Shown piece after piece: positions 50,976 through 60,705 of a stretch of DNA of 64,000 nt. Under the pieces are notes generated by a model, which worked only from the letters and a program-made list of their open reading frames with translations, made no database searches and had not been told where the DNA came from. Position numbers and translations under genes: made by a program. The stretch lies in contig CAMJQJ010000002.1 in assembly GCA_946408025.1 (NCBI GenBank), positions 1 to 64,000 of the forward strand. The letters run 5' to 3'. This stretch comes from an uncultured Faecalitalea sp. (GTDB taxonomy: Bacteria > Bacillota_I > Bacilli_A > Erysipelotrichales > Erysipelotrichaceae). Numbering within the stretch: position 1 is the first letter of the stretch; every line of letters begins with the position of its first letter.

Positions 50976-51021
50976 AAAAAAACACGTTTGGCAGGAGAAA
51001 AGATTTTCCCTAACAAACGTG
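50976..51021 (-). terminator. Terminator of the HAD phosphatase gene
   Basis: On the minus strand CACGTTTG pairs with CAAACGTG around an inner AGGGAAAA/TTTTCTCCT stem, followed by seven T. It separates the HAD gene from yitT on the same strand. Confidence 0.8.
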
Positions 51022-51096
51022 GATCAAGGCTATTGCCTAATACGAGATATATTTTAATTTATTTTCTTTAAAAATCCAAGGGGAAAGGAGCATGGT

Positions 51097-51906
51097 TTAG
51101 TCTTTTTCTTCCTCTAGGATTTTCTTTACTGCATTATAGATGCCATTATCATAGGTTGTGGTTGTTGAAAAGTTGGCAAAGCTTTTAACATAATCGCTTG
51201 CGTTTCCCATGGCAACACCAATGTCGGCTTTTTCTAACATATGAATATCGTTTGTGCTGTCGCCAAAACAAATGGCATCCTTCCATGTCAAACCTTCTTT
51301 TTCTAAAATAGCTTCGATACCTTTAGCTTTGTCATTATCCGCATTAAAGATATCATAACAGAATCCATCGGTTTTTACATTGATCAAATCTTTTCTAAGT
51401 TCAGGATGATCCTCCATAAAATGTTTTAGTCTTTGATCGTCTTTTGTCAACACAACAGCATTAAACACACGGTGTCGTTTATGAAAAGCTTGATTTGGAT
51501 CATAGAACAATGAATCAAGAACATTACAATATTTACAGAAATAATACATTGGATAGAAATTGTTATAAATATATGTGGCATCTCCAAAATGGAACATCAA
51601 ACCATATTTTTCATCTGCGCATAGCTTAACGAGTTTTTCAACGTTTTCTTTTTTAATCGGATAGGCAGAAATTTCATTAAAGTCTTTATCAAGAATATAA
51701 CTTCCGTTGATAAGTACGTAGTAGTCAAAGTGTACTCTTTCTAAAATAAGTTTCATCTGATTTAAAGGTCTTCCAGTCGCAGCACATACGATATACCCTT
51801 GTTTTCGAAGCATATCGATGGCTTCTAGAGCGGAATCTTGAATAATATCATTTTCGGTTTGATAAAGGGTTCCATCCATATCAAAAAAAGCAATTTTATG
51901 TTTCAT
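51097..51906 (-). CDS. HAD superfamily Cof-type phosphatase
   Basis: A 269-residue phosphatase. Motif I is FFDMDGTLY near the N-terminus, motif II AATGRPL, and the C-terminal motifs are GDSTNDIHMLEKADIGVAMGNA. A Cof-type cap domain lies between. Members dephosphorylate sugar phosphates, FMN or thiamine intermediates with low specificity. The ATG at 51906 follows GAGGT; a longer frame exists upstream without support. Confidence 0.92.
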   Translation of the reverse strand: MKHKIAFFDMDGTLYQTENDIIQDSALEAIDMLRKQGYIVCAATGRPLNQMKLILERVHFDYYVLINGSYILDKDFNEISAYPIKKENVEKLVKLCADEKYGLMFHFGDATYIYNNFYPMYYFCKYCNVLDSLFYDPNQAFHKRHRVFNAVVLTKDDQRLKHFMEDHPELRKDLINVKTDGFCYDIFNADNDKAKGIEAILEKEGLTWKDAICFGDSTNDIHMLEKADIGVAMGNASDYVKSFANFSTTTTYDNGIYNAVKKILEEEKD

Positions 51907-51981
51907 CTTAAAACCTCTTTTCTTATTCGATACCATTATACAAAATAAATTGAGTTTTGTGTCTTTAATGTTATATTAGAA

Positions 51982-52011
51982 TTGAAATATAATACTATAT
52001 GAAATATAATA
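51982..52011 (+). promoter_or_regulatory. Promoter with direct repeat upstream of the PadR gene
   Basis: TTGAAA at 51982-51987 and TATAAT at 52005-52010 are 17 bp apart. The 12-base sequence TGAAATATAATA occurs twice, at 51983-51994 and 52000-52011, covering both promoter boxes, so it may be a PadR operator. Confidence 0.55.
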
Positions 52012-52030
52012 TTATTGAAGAGGTGGTATT

Positions 52031-52348
52031 ATGGCATTTCAATTAGGAGCAGGGCTTTTAGAAGCTTGTGTATTAGGGGTATTGGCCAATGAGGATACCT
52101 ATGGCTATAAACTTACACAGGAAGTCCGTAATGTTATGACTGTTAGTGAGTCAACCTTATATCCAGTATTAAGACGCTTGATGAAGGAAGGATTTCTTGA
52201 AACGTATGATCAAGAATATATGGGAAGGAATCGTCGGTATTATCATTTGAGTGCTAAAGGAAAACTTAAACATTTGGATAATATAAAGGAATGGACACAA
52301 TTTAGCCAGAATGTTGATTCATTATTAAGGAAAGGGGAAACAAAATGA
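52031..52348 (+). CDS. PadR family transcriptional regulator
   Basis: A 105-residue winged-helix regulator. The sequence LEACVLGVLANEDTYGYKLTQEVR, VSESTLYPVLRRLMKEGFLETY and YYHLSAKGKLKH is typical of the short PadR class. Such regulators repress neighbouring membrane-protein genes in response to envelope stress or toxic compounds. It overlaps the HAAS-domain gene by 4 bp, a very common pairing in Bacillota. The ATG follows GAGGTGG. Confidence 0.93.
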   Translation: MAFQLGAGLLEACVLGVLANEDTYGYKLTQEVRNVMTVSESTLYPVLRRLMKEGFLETYDQEYMGRNRRYYHLSAKGKLKHLDNIKEWTQFSQNVDSLLRKGETK

Positions 52349-53319
52349 AAAAAGAAACATATTTAGAAAGACTAGAAAAACTTCTTGAGGGCATGGACCC
52401 AAAGGAGAAGGACGAGGCACTGGCTTATTGTCGAGAATATTTTGAAGAAGCTCGGGATAAAGATTTGGAACAGATCATAAAGGAGTTAGGTACTCCTGAA
52501 GAATTCGCCGAGCAATTAAAAAATGATGAATCGTTTAAACAGAAAATAACACCGCCAGAATTTAAACGTCAAATGGAAAATGAATCGAATGAAATATCGA
52601 AGAATCAAAAAAAGAAATCCAACCTGCCTATCATAATTATTGGAGCTATCGCATCGTTTATTATAATTGGATTGGTATTGCGATTTGTCCTTGGCTTTTA
52701 TTCATTTCATGTTGCGAATAAAGTGATGATTGGTAAGAATACACAAGATTTTACAAGTGAAAAAACTTCAGCTGCCGATTACACATTTCCTCAGCTTAAT
52801 AATATTGAATTAGAAACAAATTGTAAGGTGTTGATACGTAAAGGAAATTCAAACAAAATCATGTTCAATGAAATATATGATAATGAAGTAAACGTGAATA
52901 GTAAAGGCAACAGAGTGGATGTTAAAGTAGATTCAAATCATGATGCTGTGAATAAAAAAGTTATTATTGAAGTGGCAGATGGAAATATAAACATCGATAT
53001 AGAATGTGAATCAGGAGATGTGACTATAGAAGAATTGGCGGGAAATAACTTGGAAGTTAGTTGTGATAACGGAAATATTGAGGTAAAATCTGCAAACTTT
53101 AATTTAGTATCTTTAGAAAGTTCGAATGGAAATATCGACGCACAATTATCTGGTAAATTTGAAGATTATAGATATGAATTGGAAAATGAAAATGGAAATA
53201 CAAATGTCGGTAACATATCAAATACTGGGACAATAGAAACAGAAGGAAATGTAAATGGAAGTAGAAAGTTAAGCTTAGAAGCTTCTAATGGAAACATTGC
53301 TGTTAGCTTCATAAACTAA
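52345..53319 (+). CDS. HAAS (DUF1700) and DUF4097 domain membrane protein
   Basis: A 324-residue protein. The N-terminal HAAS domain (about residues 1-65: YLERLEKLLEGMDPKEKDEALAYCREYFEE) is followed by one membrane span (LPIIIIGAIASFIIIGLVLRFVLGF, about 92-118) and an external beta-rich DUF4097 region with repeated strands such as NINIDIECESGDVTIEELAG, CDNGNIEVKS and ENENGNTNVGN. HAAS proteins are thought to bind or be regulated with PadR partners and act in envelope stress sensing. No enzymatic motif is seen. Confidence 0.85.
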   Translation: MKKETYLERLEKLLEGMDPKEKDEALAYCREYFEEARDKDLEQIIKELGTPEEFAEQLKNDESFKQKITPPEFKRQMENESNEISKNQKKKSNLPIIIIGAIASFIIIGLVLRFVLGFYSFHVANKVMIGKNTQDFTSEKTSAADYTFPQLNNIELETNCKVLIRKGNSNKIMFNEIYDNEVNVNSKGNRVDVKVDSNHDAVNKKVIIEVADGNINIDIECESGDVTIEELAGNNLEVSCDNGNIEVKSANFNLVSLESSNGNIDAQLSGKFEDYRYELENENGNTNVGNISNTGTIETEGNVNGSRKLSLEASNGNIAVSFIN

Positions 53320-53376
53320 TTGATAAGAGACATAGATTTAAATTCTATGTCTTTTTATAAAAAAATAAAAAAATGT

Positions 53377-53405
53377 TTGACTTTTATATGCTAAAAGTGT
53401 AATCT
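53377..53405 (+). promoter_or_regulatory. Promoter of rpsL-rpsG-fusA
   Basis: TTGACT at 53377-53382 and TAATCT at 53400-53405, 17 bp apart. The roughly 100-base leader contains GGTTCT/AGAGCC and ACACAC/GTGTGT hairpins. Confidence 0.6.
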
Positions 53406-53508
53406 TAACGTGCATGCGTAAATTAGGTTCTTTTTAAGAGCCTTTATTAAACGGATGAAAAAGACACACCTGGAAGCGTGTGTTAGAAGATTTTGAAAGG
53501 AGGATCTT

Positions 53509-53922
53509 ATGCCTACAATCAACCAGTTGATTCGTAAAGGTCGTAAGGCCAGTCAAAACGTTTCAAAGTCACCAGCTTTGAACCGTGGTTACAACTCATT
53601 GCAGTCTAAACCAACAAACTTGTCAAGCCCTCAGAAACGTGGAGTTTGTACTCGTGTTGGTACAATGACACCAAAGAAACCAAACTCAGCACTTCGTAAA
53701 TATGCCCGTGTTCGTTTGAGCAATGGAATGGAAGTTACTGCTTATATTCCAGGAATCGGACACAACTTACAGGAGCATAGTGTTGTTTTGATTCGTGGTG
53801 GACGTGTTAAAGACTTGCCAGGTGTTCGTTACCATATTGTACGTGGTACACTTGACTGTGCAGGTGTAAACGACCGTAAACAATCTCGTTCTTTATATGG
53901 AACTAAAAAACCTAAGAAATAA
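53509..53922 (+). CDS. rpsL: 30S ribosomal protein S12
   Basis: A 137-residue decoding-centre protein. It opens [12 protein letters not shown] and contains the conserved loop [20 protein letters not shown] with Lys at the streptomycin-resistance position, then [39 protein letters not shown] precedes the ATG. It starts an operon with rpsG and fusA; rpoC is not upstream, unlike in most Bacillota. Confidence 0.97.
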   Translation: MPTINQLIRKGRKASQNVSKSPALNRGYNSLQSKPTNLSSPQKRGVCTRVGTMTPKKPNSALRKYARVRLSNGMEVTAYIPGIGHNLQEHSVVLIRGGRVKDLPGVRYHIVRGTLDCAGVNDRKQSRSLYGTKKPKK

Positions 53923-53947
53923 GTCAATCGTGAAAGGAGGAAATTAA

Positions 53948-54418
53948 ATGCCTAGAAAAGGACACATTGCAAAACGTGATGTATTAGTAGACCCAATGTA
54001 TAACTCCAAGTTGGTTACTCGTTTGATCAACAAAATCATGATTGATGGTAAAAAAGGGGTTGCACAAACTATTTTGTACAACGCGTTTGAAATTGTAGAA
54101 GTAAAAACAGGTAAACAGCCAATGGAAGTTTTCGAACAAGCATTGGAAAACGTTATGCCTCAGCTTGAATTGAAAGTTAGACGTGTAGGTGGTGCTAACT
54201 ACCAGGTACCAGTTGAAGTAAGCGATGAACGTCGTTTAACTTTAGGTCTTCGCTGGATCGTTAACTATGCACGTTTACGTAATGAAAAAACGATGGAACA
54301 GCGTTTAGCTGCTGAAATCATCGATGCATCTAACGGAACAGGTGCTAGTGTTAAAAAACGTGAGGATACACATAAAATGGCAGAAGCAAATAAAGCATTT
54401 GCTCACTACCGTTGGTAA
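53948..54418 (+). CDS. rpsG: 30S ribosomal protein S7
   Basis: A 156-residue small-subunit head protein. It opens [30 protein letters not shown] and contains [16 protein letters not shown] and [20 protein letters not shown] at the end. AAAGGAGGA lies upstream. In related bacteria S7 represses the operon; a binding site was not identified here. Confidence 0.97.
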   Translation: MPRKGHIAKRDVLVDPMYNSKLVTRLINKIMIDGKKGVAQTILYNAFEIVEVKTGKQPMEVFEQALENVMPQLELKVRRVGGANYQVPVEVSDERRLTLGLRWIVNYARLRNEKTMEQRLAAEIIDASNGTGASVKKREDTHKMAEANKAFAHYRW

Positions 54419-54436
54419 GAAAGGAGAGTCAGTTGA

Positions 54437-56536
54437 ATGGCTAGAGAATATAGTTTACAGAATACTCGTAACATCGGTATCATGGCGCACATTGATGCTG
54501 GAAAAACTACAACAACTGAACGTATCCTTTATTATTCAGGTGTAAATCACAAAATTGGTGAAACACACGATGGAGCTAGTACAATGGACTGGATGGAGCA
54601 GGAACAGGAACGTGGTATTACAATCACTTCTGCTGCTACAACTTGTCATTGGAAAAAACTAGATGGTACAGGTGAAGAATGCCGTGTTAATATCATCGAT
54701 ACACCAGGTCACGTAGACTTTACAGTCGAAGTAGAACGTTCTTTGCGTGTATTGGATGGTGCGGTTACAGTACTTGATGCTAAAGCAGGTGTTGAACCTC
54801 AGACTGAAACAGTTTGGCGTCAAGCTACAACTTATGGAGTTCCTCGTATCGTATTCGTTAACAAAATGGATGCTACGGGTGCTGACTTCATTATGTCTTG
54901 CAACACGATCATTGATCGTTTAGGTGCAAAATCATGTCCAATTCAGTTGCCAATCGGTGCTGAAAGCGATTTTGAAGCAATTATCGATATCATTGAAAGA
55001 AAAACATATCACTTTAGTGGAGACTATGGACGTAATATTACAACGACTGAAGTTCCAGAAGATATGGTTGATCAAGTAGAAGAATATCGTGCTAAATTAT
55101 TAGAATATCTTGCTGATTATGATGAAGATTTCATGATGCAGGTATTGGAAGGTGAAGAACCATCAATTGATGAAATCAAACGTGTATTACGTATTGCCGT
55201 ATGTGCAGGTGATTTCTTCCCAGTACTTTGTGGATCTGCTTATAAGAACAAAGGTGTTCAGTTAGTATTGGATGCAGTTGTTGATTACTTGCCAGCTCCA
55301 ACAGACGTACCATCAATCAAAGGTACAACATTGGATGGTGAAGAAGCTGTTCGCCATTCTAGTGATGAAGAACCATTCTCAGCTCTTGCGTTCAAAATCA
55401 TGACAGACCCATTTGTTGGTAAGCTTTCATTCTTCCGTGTGTACTCAGGTACAGCTACAGCAGGAAGTTATGTATTGAACTCTTCAAAAGGTAAGAAAGA
55501 ACGTTTCGGTCGTATCGTGCAGATGCATGCTAACAGCCGTAAAGAAATTGACCAAGTATGGGCAGGAGATATCGCTGCAGCTGTTGGTCTAAAGGTAACT
55601 ACTACAGGTGATACTTTATGTGATGAAAAGAATCCAATCATTCTTGAATCTATGGAATTCCCTGAACCAGTTATCGAATTGTCTTTGGAACCAAAAACAA
55701 AAGCTGACCAGGATAAAATGGGCTTGGCTTTGGCTAAATTGGCAGAAGAAGACCCTACTTTCAAAACATATACAAACGAAGAAACAGGACAGACAATTAT
55801 CGCTGGTGTAGGTGAACTTCACCTTGATATCATCGTTGATCGTCTTCGTCGTGAATTTAAGGTAGAAGCAAACATTGGTAAACCACAGGTTGCTTATCGT
55901 GAAACAATTCGTCAGGCTGCTGAATGTGAAGGTAAATATATCCGTCAGTCAGGTGGTCGTGGACAGTATGGTCACGTATGGATCAAATTTGAACCAAATG
56001 AAGAAGGTAAAGGATTTGAATTCGTTGATGCAATCGTTGGTGGTACAGTGCCAAGAGAATACATCAAACCTACAATGGAAGGTTTGGAAGCTGCACTTGA
56101 AAACGGTATTGTTGCTGGTTATCCAGTAATCGATATCAAAGCTACATTATTTGATGGTTCTTACCATGATGTCGATTCAAGTGAAATGGCATACAAGATC
56201 GCTGCTAGCATGGCTTTACGTGAAGCTGCTAAAAAATGTAAACCAGTTATTTTGGAACCAATTATGTTTGTAGAAGTAACTGCACCTAATGAATACTTAG
56301 GTAGCGTTATGGGTGACGTATCAAGTCGTCGTGGACAGATCACTGAACAGGAAGAACGTGGAAATGCCGTTATCGTACGTGCACACATTCCATTGTCAGA
56401 AATGTTTGGTTATGTAACTGACTTGCGTAGTTTCACTCAGGGACGTGGAACTTACTCTATGAAGTTTGATCATTATGCAGAAGTGCCTAAGAGCATTGCA
56501 GAAAAGATCATTAAAGAGAATTCAAAAGAAAACTAG
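54437..56536 (+). CDS. fusA: Elongation factor G
   Basis: Translocation GTPase of 699 residues, full length. G1 [16 protein letters not shown]2/switch [11 protein letters not shown]3 DTPGHVDF and G4 NKMD are present, followed by domains II-V with [11 protein letters not shown] and the C-terminal [20 protein letters not shown] precedes the ATG. Codon use is strongly biased, as in the other ribosomal genes. Confidence 0.98.
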   Translation: MAREYSLQNTRNIGIMAHIDAGKTTTTERILYYSGVNHKIGETHDGASTMDWMEQEQERGITITSAATTCHWKKLDGTGEECRVNIIDTPGHVDFTVEVERSLRVLDGAVTVLDAKAGVEPQTETVWRQATTYGVPRIVFVNKMDATGADFIMSCNTIIDRLGAKSCPIQLPIGAESDFEAIIDIIERKTYHFSGDYGRNITTTEVPEDMVDQVEEYRAKLLEYLADYDEDFMMQVLEGEEPSIDEIKRVLRIAVCAGDFFPVLCGSAYKNKGVQLVLDAVVDYLPAPTDVPSIKGTTLDGEEAVRHSSDEEPFSALAFKIMTDPFVGKLSFFRVYSGTATAGSYVLNSSKGKKERFGRIVQMHANSRKEIDQVWAGDIAAAVGLKVTTTGDTLCDEKNPIILESMEFPEPVIELSLEPKTKADQDKMGLALAKLAEEDPTFKTYTNEETGQTIIAGVGELHLDIIVDRLRREFKVEANIGKPQVAYRETIRQAAECEGKYIRQSGGRGQYGHVWIKFEPNEEGKGFEFVDAIVGGTVPREYIKPTMEGLEAALENGIVAGYPVIDIKATLFDGSYHDVDSSEMAYKIAASMALREAAKKCKPVILEPIMFVEVTAPNEYLGSVMGDVSSRRGQITEQEERGNAVIVRAHIPLSEMFGYVTDLRSFTQGRGTYSMKFDHYAEVPKSIAEKIIKENSKEN

Positions 56537-56604
56537 TTGCTTTTATAGAATTATTGAATTAAAATAATTTTGTATGTATAGCAATATTTAGGAGGAAAAT
56601 TTAA

Positions 56605-57789
56605 ATGGCTAAGGAAAAATTTGACAGAAGTAAAACTCATGTTAATATTGGTACTATCGGTCACGTTGACCACGGTAAAACAACATTAACAGCTGCTATC
56701 ACTAGCGTATTAGCTAAAAAAGGTATGGCTAAAGCAGAAGCTTACGATGAAATCGACGGTGCTCCAGAAGAAAAAGAACGTGGAATTACAATTAATACTG
56801 CACACGTTGAATACCAGACTGAAAAACGTCACTATGCACACGTAGACTGCCCAGGTCATGCTGACTACGTTAAAAACATGATCACTGGTGCTGCTCAGAT
56901 GGATGGTGCTATCCTTGTTGTTGCTGCATCTGATGGTCCTATGCCTCAGACTCGTGAGCACATCTTGCTTGCTCGTCAGGTAGGTGTACCTTACATCGTT
57001 GTATTCTTGAACAAATGTGACATGGTTGATGATGAAGAATTAGTTGACCTTGTAGAAATGGAAGTTCGTGAACTTCTTAATGAATATGGATTCAACGGAG
57101 ATGAAACTCCAATCATCCGTGGATCTGCATTAAAAGCTCTTGAAGGAGATCCTAAATACGAAGCAGCTATCGATGAATTGATGGATGCTGTAGATAGCTG
57201 GATTCCAGATCCAGAACGTGACATCGACAAACCATTCTTAATGGCTGTTGAAGACGTTATGACAATTTCTGGACGTGGTACAGTTGCTACTGGACGTGTT
57301 GAACGTGGTACTGCTCACTTAGGTGACGAAGTTGAAATCGTTGGTATTCGTGAAACTTCTAAATCAGTATTAACTGGACTTGAAATGTTCCACAAACAGT
57401 TGGATGAAGCTCAGGCTGGTGACAACATTGGTGCATTGTTACGTGGTGTTGCTCGTACAGACATTCAGCGTGGACAGGTTCTTGCTAAACCAGGAAGTGT
57501 ACACCCACACACTACTTTCAAAGCTCAGGTTTACGTATTAACTAAAGAAGAAGGTGGACGTCATACTCCATTCGTTTCTAACTACCGTCCTCAGTTCTAC
57601 TTCCGTACAACTGACGTAACTGGTGTAATCACATTGCCAGAAGGAACTGACATGGTTATGCCTGGTGATAACATTGAAATGAATGTTGAATTGATTCACC
57701 CAATCGCTATCGAAAATGGTACTAAATTCTCTATCCGTGAAGGTGGACGTACAGTTGGTGCCGGAAACGTTATCGAAATTATTGCTTAA
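56605..57789 (+). CDS. tuf: Elongation factor Tu
   Basis: Delivers aminoacyl-tRNA to the ribosome. The 394-residue protein has G1 [38 protein letters not shown] and the SAL motif SALK, followed by domains II and III. AGGAGG lies before the ATG. It sits 68 bp after fusA with no clear terminator between, so it may be co-transcribed with it. A strong terminator follows. Confidence 0.98.
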   Translation: MAKEKFDRSKTHVNIGTIGHVDHGKTTLTAAITSVLAKKGMAKAEAYDEIDGAPEEKERGITINTAHVEYQTEKRHYAHVDCPGHADYVKNMITGAAQMDGAILVVAASDGPMPQTREHILLARQVGVPYIVVFLNKCDMVDDEELVDLVEMEVRELLNEYGFNGDETPIIRGSALKALEGDPKYEAAIDELMDAVDSWIPDPERDIDKPFLMAVEDVMTISGRGTVATGRVERGTAHLGDEVEIVGIRETSKSVLTGLEMFHKQLDEAQAGDNIGALLRGVARTDIQRGQVLAKPGSVHPHTTFKAQVYVLTKEEGGRHTPFVSNYRPQFYFRTTDVTGVITLPEGTDMVMPGDNIEMNVELIHPIAIENGTKFSIREGGRTVGAGNVIEIIA

Positions 57790-57807
57790 TTATCATTAAG
57801 TTAACTT

Positions 57808-57836
57808 AGACCTCTCATTTGAGAGGTCTTTTTTTA
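57808..57836 (+). terminator. Terminator after tuf
   Basis: AGACCTCTCA (57808-57817) pairs with TGAGAGGTCT (57820-57829), followed by T run. Confidence 0.92.
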
Positions 57837-57861
57837 TATTTTTATCAAAAAGAAAAAACTA

Positions 57862-57875
57862 TGAAAACGTTTTGA
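57862..57875. promoter_or_regulatory. Candidate cre (CcpA) site
   Basis: TGAAAACGTTTTGA matches the catabolite-responsive element pattern TGWAANCGNTNWCA with one mismatch near the end. It lies just upstream of the -35 of the DUF969 operon promoter. Confidence 0.5.
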
Positions 57876-57879
57876 TTTC

Positions 57880-57908
57880 TTGAAAATTATTTACATATTA
57901 TATATAAT
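57880..57908 (+). promoter_or_regulatory. Promoter of the DUF969-DUF979-pcp operon
   Basis: TTGAAA at 57880-57885 and TATAAT at 57903-57908 with a 17-bp spacer; close to consensus. Confidence 0.8.
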
Positions 57909-57932
57909 TCTTTGCGGAAAGGAAGTTTTGAT

Positions 57933-58610
57933 ATGGAAATATTAAAATTATTAGGAATTTTGATTGTAATCATAGGGTTTGTATTAAAAATGGACTCCAT
58001 ATTGATTATTATGGTTGCTGCAATTGTAACTGCCTTGGTTGGTGGTATGGATTTAGTAACTTTTTTGGAAACACTTGGATCGAGTTTCATTTCTAACCGA
58101 AGCATGTGTACATTTATTATTGTTTTAGTTGTTACGGGAACACTGGAAAGAAATGGTTTAAAACAAGCCGCTGCAGCTTTGATGACTAAGTTCAAAGGTG
58201 CATCTGCAGGAATGGTTGTTGGTATTTATGGTGTATTCCGTTTAGTGTTCGCTGCTTTTAATATAAGTTTTGGTGGAGCGGCTGGTTTTATTCGTCCTAT
58301 CGTCATGCCTATGGCTGAAGCAGCTGTTGAAAAAGAAGGCTATGAGATCAACGAAGATCATTTAGAACAATTAAAAGGTATGTCTGCTGGAATGGATAAT
58401 GTTGCTTGGTTCTTTGGGCAGGTTTTGTTCGTAGGTACAAGTGGGATGTTGCTTGTTCAGTCTACTTTAGCTGATCTTGGATATGAAGTTGAATTGATTG
58501 AATTAGCTTCAGTACAGATTCCAGTTGCTTTAATGGCTGTAGGTTGTGCAATTGTTTATTACTATATAAAGGATAAACGATTAATGAAACAATATAAGAA
58601 AGGAGCTTAA
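57933..58610 (+). CDS. DUF969 family membrane protein
   Basis: A 225-residue membrane protein with about six spans (for example GILIVIIGFVLKMDSILIIMVAAIVTALVGG). Conserved features include LERNGLKQAAAALM, RLVFAAFNISFGGAAGFIRP and GMDNVAWFFGQVLF. DUF969 is almost always encoded beside DUF979 and often near pcp in Bacillota; the pair probably forms one transporter or channel of unknown substrate. The ATG at 57933 follows GGAAAGGAAG; a TTG at 57912 is less likely because it nearly coincides with the expected transcript start. Confidence 0.85.
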   Translation: MEILKLLGILIVIIGFVLKMDSILIIMVAAIVTALVGGMDLVTFLETLGSSFISNRSMCTFIIVLVVTGTLERNGLKQAAAALMTKFKGASAGMVVGIYGVFRLVFAAFNISFGGAAGFIRPIVMPMAEAAVEKEGYEINEDHLEQLKGMSAGMDNVAWFFGQVLFVGTSGMLLVQSTLADLGYEVELIELASVQIPVALMAVGCAIVYYYIKDKRLMKQYKKGA

Positions 58611-58612
58611 TT

Positions 58613-59569
58613 ATGATAAATCCTATTGAGTATTTTATGAGTGTTGACATTACGATGTCAGATAAGCTTCTTGAAGTATTATACTTTGTAATTGGTTTAG
58701 TTACTTTATATGTGGCATTTAGAAATTTACAGGATAAAGAGAATAAGAAGCGTTACGGTTCGTTTATTTTTTGGTTTTTGTTAGGATTAATGTTCGTTAT
58801 TGGACCATGGATACCTCCTTTGTATACTGGCATTTTAATGGTTTTGATGGTATTGAGTCCAATCTTCAAACAAGTAGGTGTTGGATCAGAATCTGCACCT
58901 TCTAATGAAGAAGCAGAGAAAAATTATCAAAAGATTGGTATGAAAATCTTCGTTCCAGCCCTTGCAATTGGTGTATGTGCATTGTTGTTTGCTTTGGTAA
59001 CTCCAATTTCTCCTTTGGTAGGTATGGGTGTAGGTGTATTAGTTGCCTTTATTATGTTACTAGTTTACTCTAGAGACAACACACCATCTATAATCATGCA
59101 TGATTGTCGTAGGATGATGGACATTGTTGGTCCATTAAGTATGTTGCCAACTTTATTGGCGGCTTTAGGTTCAGTTTTCACAGCTGCCGGTGTTGGTGAT
59201 GTTCTTTCAGGATTGGTAGCTAACGTCATTCCGGAAGGCAATATAGTTATCGGTATTATTGTTTATTGTATTGGAATGGCTTTATTTACTATGATCATGG
59301 GAAATGCTTTTGCTGCTATAACAGTTATGACCGTTGGTATTGGTGCTCCATTTGTTTTGGCTTATGGGGCAGATCCAGTTGTAGTTGGTTCTTTGGCTTT
59401 AACTTGTGGTTACTGTGGAACGTTATGCACACCAATGGCAGCCAACTTCAATATGGTCCCTGTCGCCGTCCTTGAGATGAAGGATAATAATGGTGTTATA
59501 AAAAATCAAGTATTGATTGCGGTAATTATGTTGACAATTCAAATTATTATGATGATTGCTTTAGCATAG
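58613..59569 (+). CDS. DUF979 family membrane protein
   Basis: A 318-residue membrane protein with about nine spans, including DKENKKRYGSFIFWFLLGLMF, a polar cytoplasmic loop SAPSNEEAEKN and the conserved MIMGNAFAAITVMTVGIGAPF and CGYCGTLCTPMAANFN. It lies 2 bp after DUF969 and 10 bp before pcp. The combination suggests handling of pyroglutamyl peptides or 5-oxoproline; this is inferred only from the conserved neighbourhood. Confidence 0.85.
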   Translation: MINPIEYFMSVDITMSDKLLEVLYFVIGLVTLYVAFRNLQDKENKKRYGSFIFWFLLGLMFVIGPWIPPLYTGILMVLMVLSPIFKQVGVGSESAPSNEEAEKNYQKIGMKIFVPALAIGVCALLFALVTPISPLVGMGVGVLVAFIMLLVYSRDNTPSIIMHDCRRMMDIVGPLSMLPTLLAALGSVFTAAGVGDVLSGLVANVIPEGNIVIGIIVYCIGMALFTMIMGNAFAAITVMTVGIGAPFVLAYGADPVVVGSLALTCGYCGTLCTPMAANFNMVPVAVLEMKDNNGVIKNQVLIAVIMLTIQIIMMIALA

Positions 59570-59579
59570 GAGGTATAAC

Positions 59580-60223
59580 ATGAAAATTTTAGTTACAGGT
59601 TTTGATCCGTTTGGAGGCGAAACGATTAATCCGGCTTTTGAGGCAATAAAACTTATCCCCGATACAATTAAAGGAGCAGAAATTATTAAACTTGAAGTTC
59701 CAACAGTCTTTAAAAGAGGGCCACAAGCTACGATTGACGCGGTTGAAGAATATCAACCAGATTATGTGCTTTGTATTGGACAAGCTGGCGGACGTTCTCA
59801 ACTTACACCAGAATATGTCGGAATTAACTATGTTCAGGCACGTATTCCAGATAATGATGGAGATCAGCCTTTGAATCAACCATTAGTAAAAGGTGCGCCC
59901 AATGCCTACTTTACACAATTACCTGTTTATGCAATGGTAGAAAAGATGAAAGAAAATGGGATTCCTGCTTCAGTAAGTTACACGGCGGGAACTTATGTTT
60001 GCAATGCAATGTTATATTGTGTGCTTCATGCGTTAAATACAAAATATCCTAATACAAAGGGAGGTTTCATGCATGTTCCTTATGCAACAAGCCAGACCGT
60101 AAATCAACCTCTGGAACCCCAGGAATGAATCTAAAAGATATTGCAAAAGGAATTGAACTAAGTATTGAGGCGATAATAGAAAACCCAAGTGATATTACTT
60201 CACAAGGAGGAGAAACACATTAA
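59580..60223 (+). pseudogene. pcp: Pyroglutamyl-peptidase I, frameshifted near the C-terminus
   Basis: Removes N-terminal pyroglutamate (5-oxoproline) from peptides. The first frame opens VTGFDPFGGETINPAFEA and holds the whole catalytic triad: Glu78 (LTPEYVG), Cys141 (AGTYVCN) and His165 (GFMHVPY). It stops at 60128 after 182 residues. The expected tail SGTPGMNLKDIAKGIELSIEAI continues in another frame to a stop at 60223. Adding one base near 60108 would give exactly 214 residues, the normal size. This is a recent one-base deletion or a sequence error; a truncated but folded product cannot be excluded. AGGAGG precedes the ATG. Confidence 0.88.
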
Positions 60224-60705
60224 TGTTTGAGCCCCAGCAGTTGGATGAAATAATTTATCTATCAGGGGTAATGATGGATACAGATCCTAAAAATTTGTTC
60301 GAAGATTTGAAGACTCTCAGTAAAAAATATGCAAAAATAAAGCCGCAGATCAAGCATTTAAAAAAACCAGTATATACGGTTGTTGCAACATCTACAGAAA
60401 AGCTCTTTATGGGCGATATGACTGAGAAAGCCAATAAACAGATGACACTAGTGAAAATCGAAAAAGGTCAATGGGTCGTTAAAGTTCCGGTCAAATATCA
60501 TTTGCAAGCTTTTTTGCCTGCTAAGGTAGCTGATATTCGAAAGAAATTTTACCAAGACTGGCTGCCTTTACAAGATTTTGATCAGGATAATATTTGGCAG
60601 GATCTAGAAGTTTACCATTATCGAAAGCGACATTTTCGTAAATCTACGAAGATGGTCATGGAATTATGGTTTTGTATCAAACCTAAAAAGAAGGAAAAGG
60701 TGTAG
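60223..60705 (+). CDS. Hypothetical protein, possibly GyrI-like effector-binding domain
   Basis: A 160-residue soluble protein. The C-terminal half (about residues 70-155) with MTLVKIEKGQWVVKVPVKYH, FYQDWLPLQDFD and the end KMVMELWFCIKP weakly recalls GyrI-like or AraC effector-binding domains, which end in an acidic ExW pattern. The resemblance is not strong enough to name it. The ATG overlaps the pcp stop, and AAGGAGGAG at 60204-60212 is its ribosome site. It follows pcp and precedes a gamma-glutamylcyclotransferase-like gene by one or two bases, so it belongs to the same operon. Confidence 0.6.
   Translation: MFEPQQLDEIIYLSGVMMDTDPKNLFEDLKTLSKKYAKIKPQIKHLKKPVYTVVATSTEKLFMGDMTEKANKQMTLVKIEKGQWVVKVPVKYHLQAFLPAKVADIRKKFYQDWLPLQDFDQDNIWQDLEVYHYRKRHFRKSTKMVMELWFCIKPKKKEKV

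Noticed and set aside
50956-51096. Region upstream of yitT considered as a riboswitch
   Set aside because: The only strong structure is a U-tailed hairpin that fits the terminator of the HAD gene on the same strand; no aptamer core was recognised.
57912-57932. TTG start for the DUF969 gene
   Set aside because: The predicted transcript begins at about this position and the ATG at 57933 has a good ribosome site.
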